Below, piece by piece: positions 61,349 to 64,000 of a DNA stretch of 64,000 nucleotides; position 1 is the stretch's first letter; every line of letters starts with the position of its first letter. A model generated the notes under the pieces. The model saw only the letters and a program-made list of their open reading frames with translations, was not told where the DNA came from and made no database searches. Source of the DNA: G965220305 sp965220305 (GTDB taxonomy: Bacteria > Chloroflexota > Dehalococcoidia > Lucifugimonadales > UBA3495); the NCBI GenBank assembly GCA_965220305.1, contig OZ244817.1, positions 2,914,001 through 2,978,000 of the forward strand, in the 5' to 3' direction. Both the position numbers and the translations under genes were made by a program.

Positions 61349-61527
61349 CACTGGGGAGATGAGACCGCCGTGGGTGGTGAGAGTTGATAAGGTGGCAGGC
61401 GACGGCTGGCAAGAGGGAGGGCCAGAGGTGAGGATTACACCCGCCGGTTGGGTTCGGACGAAGGAGAGAGTGTGCCGGGAGCAAAGGAAGGACCGGTCAA
61501 CTTCCTATGCGTATTGGCGAGACGCGC

Positions 61528-61563
61528 AAAACGCCGGGCCCCGTCAAACGACGGGGCCCGGCG
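61528..61563 (-). terminator. Intrinsic terminator of the binding-protein gene at 61590
   Basis: 14-bp perfect stem CGCCGGGCCCCGTC (61532-61545) / GACGGGGCCCGGCG (61550-61563), AAAC loop; on the minus strand followed by TTTTGCGC. Confidence 0.87.
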
Positions 61564-61589
61564 AAAGGTTCCAGATGTTGGACTGGGGT

Positions 61590-63416
61590 CTACTGGCTGA
61601 AGAACATGGTGTTGGCCCGAATCCGCGGCGCGTAGTGGGGTTCCCACTCCAGGTTCTCCGATAGGGCGTAAATGGTGACTACCAGGAAGTTGGGCACGAA
61701 GTGGAAGTCATCGTGCACCCGGTTGGCGAGGGCCTCCATCCGCTGGCGGCGCTCGTCGCCGGTGGGGGTGGCGAGGGCTTCCTCGATCATCATCTCCAGA
61801 TCTCCGAAGCACACACCGCTGCTGCGGCTGTAACAGCTATTGCGGAGAATAGCCTGCCGGGAGAAGTCCAGGGACTCGGTGGAGGTGGCCGGCCCGGTGA
61901 TGTGCATGGAGGTGTAGTTGGGCGCGCCAGGCCCCAGGTTGCGGCACTTCTCGTGCAGATCGGCGCCCTCGGCGTTGGCAAAGTCTTCCCGGGTACGCTG
62001 GTGTCCGCAGTTGGAGCGTCCGGTGTTGCCGTGCACCGAGGATTCCACCACATGCAGGGAGGCATTGATGCCGACTTCCTTCCAGAAGGTTACCACCGAC
62101 TCGGCGTATTCTACGTCCTTGGGCACCCGCTGGGAGCGGATGTGGAGCTTGATTTCGTTTTCCGAATCATAACCCGCGCTCGCCAATAGCTCCCGGGCCC
62201 GATCCGGGTCGTAGGGGTAGCCGGCGGAGTTCTCCGGGGTGATGCCGACGGTGCCCGTTTGGGCGATGTTGCCGTAGCAGTTGAGCACGTTCGCGAACAA
62301 ATTGGTCATCAGGCTCTCACAGTCGATGGCCAGGTTCAGGGCCTCCCGGACCTCCCGCTTCCGCAGCTCCGGGTGGTGCACCGTGTCTACGGCGTAAATG
62401 TAGGCCTCGTTGTTGGTGCCGGACTTCCACTTGGGCACCAGGTTCCGGTCCTCGAAAGCGATTTCCGCCCAGTCGGCCTCTCCGGTGGCCAGCATACTGG
62501 CGCGGACGAAGGGTTCATTGCGCCATACCTGGAATACGTGGTCGATGGTGGGGGCCCGGGAGTAAACGGTGGAGGGATTGGGCTTGTAGTCTTCGTAAGC
62601 CTCCAACTCAACCTCTTTGCCGGTACGCCATTCGACGATCCTGTAGGGGCCCAGCCCTACGGTCATGCGTTCTACGTCCTCTTCGGCGGCCTGCTCAAAC
62701 CAGCCCATGTCTTGGAACTTGGTGAATATGGTGGTGCGGGGCAGGATGGGGCAGGGGGTGCCGCAAACGATGTCCAGAGTCAGGTCATCCACCACCTCAC
62801 CCCCAATGACACCGTGGAAGCTGAAGTCGTTGGAGTTGTGGTGACCGCTGGTCTCTTCGTCGCCGAAGAAGTCGATCCAGAACTTGGCCTGGGTGGCGTT
62901 CCAGGGCGCTCCGTTGTGAAACTTCACATTGTCCCGCAGCTTGAACTGCCACCGGTCGGGAGCCAACTGTTCCCAAGTCTCGATGCCGGTCAGACCCACC
63001 ACCTGGTAGTCGTTCAGGTCATCGATCCAGGTCAAGGGGTCGCTGGCCATGTCGTCGCAGATGGTGTTCTGGATGTTGCCGCCGCAGTTGGCGCTGGCGG
63101 CGCCGATGGTGGTCGGCTCTTCACCGGTCACGATGATGACGGTGTCCTTGGCGCTTTCCACCATCATGGGGGGCATCGTCGGGGCCGGCATCGCCGTCGG
63201 CTGACTCTGGGATGACCCCGAAGGGGCGGACGGCGCGGTGGTGGGAGCTATGTCCAGTGCCTGGGGTTGGGCCACCGTCGGCTGGGCCACGGCCTGGGGC
63301 GCCTGGGTCGGGGGAGCGGAAGCTCCGCAAGCCACCGCGACTACGGCTACCACCAGGGCCAAGGCCGGTAGCCACCTGCGCCCGAAACTTCCTATAAATT
63401 TGGATGTGTTTAACAA
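61590..63416 (-). CDS. ABC transporter substrate-binding lipoprotein, family 5 (paralogue 2)
   Basis: 608-aa SBP_bac_5 lipoprotein with signal LALVVAVVAVAC and Cys30, then a Pro/Ala/Gln/Thr tether to about residue 85. TVIIVTGEEPTTIGAASANC, WQFKLRDNVKFHNGAPWNAT, LTLDIVCGTPCPILPRTTIF and YDPDRARELLASAGYDSENE align along its whole length with the gene at 59102; the same CGTPCPILPR-type Cys pair is present. TTG start with AGGAGG five bases upstream. Own promoter and terminator, so expressed independently. Ligand unknown. Confidence 0.93.
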   Translation of the reverse strand: MLNTSKFIGSFGRRWLPALALVVAVVAVACGASAPPTQAPQAVAQPTVAQPQALDIAPTTAPSAPSGSSQSQPTAMPAPTMPPMMVESAKDTVIIVTGEEPTTIGAASANCGGNIQNTICDDMASDPLTWIDDLNDYQVVGLTGIETWEQLAPDRWQFKLRDNVKFHNGAPWNATQAKFWIDFFGDEETSGHHNSNDFSFHGVIGGEVVDDLTLDIVCGTPCPILPRTTIFTKFQDMGWFEQAAEEDVERMTVGLGPYRIVEWRTGKEVELEAYEDYKPNPSTVYSRAPTIDHVFQVWRNEPFVRASMLATGEADWAEIAFEDRNLVPKWKSGTNNEAYIYAVDTVHHPELRKREVREALNLAIDCESLMTNLFANVLNCYGNIAQTGTVGITPENSAGYPYDPDRARELLASAGYDSENEIKLHIRSQRVPKDVEYAESVVTFWKEVGINASLHVVESSVHGNTGRSNCGHQRTREDFANAEGADLHEKCRNLGPGAPNYTSMHITGPATSTESLDFSRQAILRNSCYSRSSGVCFGDLEMMIEEALATPTGDERRQRMEALANRVHDDFHFVPNFLVVTIYALSENLEWEPHYAPRIRANTMFFSQ

Positions 63417-63517
63417 GCTAACCTCCTAGTTGCTGCTGCTTGACATAACTGAGACTACCTATTTCGCAATAAGTTACGCGATTTTCCTCCTTTAATAATA
63501 ATACAAAGACGCCAAAG

Positions 63518-63547
63518 TTTATAATACATTCCCCTTTCGGTTGTCAA
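63518..63547 (-). promoter_or_regulatory. Promoter of the binding-protein gene at 61590
   Basis: On the minus strand: TTGACA (63547-63542), 18-nt spacer, TATAAA (63523-63518), in an AT-rich stretch. The leader of about 100 nt contains a tiny ATG-TCA-AGC-AGC-AGC-AAC-TAG frame ending at the ribosome-binding site. Confidence 0.72.
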
Positions 63548-63678
63548 TGATTTGCTCTTCTGGAAGCGGGGTTTTTCGATTATTACCACGCTGTTCCCAC
63601 GGCTCATCATCCCGCCTTCGCGGAGTGCAGGCTCTGAGCTTGTCGAAGGGCTGGCGAATACGCCCTCGGCCTAACAGT

Positions 63679-63821
63679 CAGGCTGCCATCCCCTACCGTC
63701 ATTCCGGCGGAGGCCGGAATCCAGGGGTGGGGAGCCGCTGCTGGCCGGAGACTTTAGACCCTTCGGTCCGCTCAGAGCCTGCACTGCGCGAAGGCGGAGT
63801 GGTGACAATTGAGAGACCCTG
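63679..63821. repeat. Composite repeat (module A then module B/C), copy 2
   Basis: 63679-63763 is the near-identical partner of 61231-61315 in the same orientation, followed by CCTTCGGTCCGCTCAGAGCC and TGACAATTGAGAGACCCTGG. A module C fragment (CTGAGCTTGTCGAAGGGCTG) precedes it near 63634. It occupies the 479-nt gap 63417-63895 with the promoter. Confidence 0.82.
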
Positions 63822-63895
63822 GTAATTCCGGCTTTCCCTTGCTCTTTGTAGCCCACAGTCGTAGAATGGCGGGAAATCAAGCAAGGAGAAACACT

Positions 63896-64000
63896 ATGCC
63901 AGAAGTCAGTGGTCCCTTGGCAGGTATACGAGTTATCGACCTGGGACGGCACCAGGCAGGGCCCAGGTGCGCCCAGGTATTGGCCCGTCTAGGTGCGGAA
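63896..64000 (+). CDS. CaiB/BaiF family CoA-transferase (3' truncated by window edge)
   Basis: The first 35 residues are visible: MPEVSGPLAGIRVIDLGRHQ then AGPRCAQVLARLGAE. PLAGIRVIDL and the GP..AQ.LA.LGA pattern are the N-terminal signature of class III CoA-transferases, which move CoA between carboxylic acids. AGGAG lies 7 nt before the ATG. The substrate cannot be inferred from this fragment. Confidence 0.85.
   Translation, partial: MPEVSGPLAGIRVIDLGRHQAGPRCAQVLARLGAE

Noticed and set aside
1..64000. tRNA, rRNA or other structural RNA genes
   Set aside because: Reading both strands I found no clover-leaf with a convincing T-loop and anticodon arm and no rRNA-like stretch; a tRNAscan/Rfam run would be needed to exclude small ones.

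Overview
The window is a GC-rich bacterial chromosome segment with dense, mostly intact genes on both strands. I recognised no rRNA, tRNA, CRISPR array or prophage. Gene content points to the Chloroflexota, most likely a Dehalococcoidia/SAR202-like lineage. This is inferred from two luciferase-like flavin monooxygenases, three lipoprotein oligopeptide-type binding proteins, a DUF1800/DUF1501/NHL operon, DUF3179, DUF2851, CaiB/BaiF and crotonase enzymes, and many short palindromic intergenic repeats. No marker phylogeny could be run.

Layout. 0-8 kb holds a truncated hisS, a secreted cohesin-like protein, a flavin monooxygenase, a cyclase-family hydrolase, a GlcG/HbpS protein and a histidine cluster (hisF, a HAD phosphatase-like gene, hisIE). 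8.7-12.8 kb is a peptide/solute ABC importer without its ATPases. 13-29.5 kb carries an S51-type peptidase, argS, a heterodimeric ABC exporter, assorted hydrolases and oxidoreductases, a 6-phosphogluconate dehydrogenase, a DUF3179 lipoprotein, a PGI/PMI-like isomerase and uppS. 30-34 kb is the DUF1800-DUF1501-NHL operon. 34-41 kb has moaB, a HIT protein, a hicBA pair with a broken toxin gene, a crotonase, hydrolases, a second flavin monooxygenase, a peroxiredoxin-like gene and a VOC protein. 41-52 kb is a minus-strand block: gamma-glutamyltransferase, NAD-linked formate dehydrogenase (three subunits), a cupin, and mobA-moaD-(small protein)-aldehyde ferredoxin oxidoreductase. 52-64 kb has a second hicAB pair, a tandem UspA protein, an oxaloacetate-decarboxylase-like enzyme, a frameshifted DUF429 gene, three tandem small cupins, DUF2851, two paralogous binding proteins and the start of a CaiB/BaiF CoA-transferase.

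The most striking result is two genes each interrupted by one in-frame TGA exactly where the family has the first Cys of a CxxC motif: a DUF3179 lipoprotein (W-U-P-L-C, TGA at 26683) and an AhpC/TSA-like protein (W-U-P-Y-C, TGA at 39860). Both have a small stem-loop just downstream, well placed for a bacterial SECIS in the second case. I read both as selenoproteins. The peroxiredoxin-like class is a known selenoprotein type; I do not know of a described DUF3179 selenoprotein. The formate dehydrogenase, a classic selenoenzyme, has Cys at its active site here.

Other notable signals are a 163-bp MITE-like element with 19-bp terminal inverted repeats and a 9-bp target duplication; a family of modular palindromic repeats occupying most large intergenic gaps; an 18-bp hairpin directly before a VOC gene; a 1-nt deletion in hicA; and an 11-bp tandem duplication that splits the DUF429 gene. 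The formate dehydrogenase and aldehyde oxidoreductase blocks, with mobA, moaD and moaB, suggest molybdo/tungsto-pterin-based oxidation of formate and aldehydes feeding NAD and ferredoxin.
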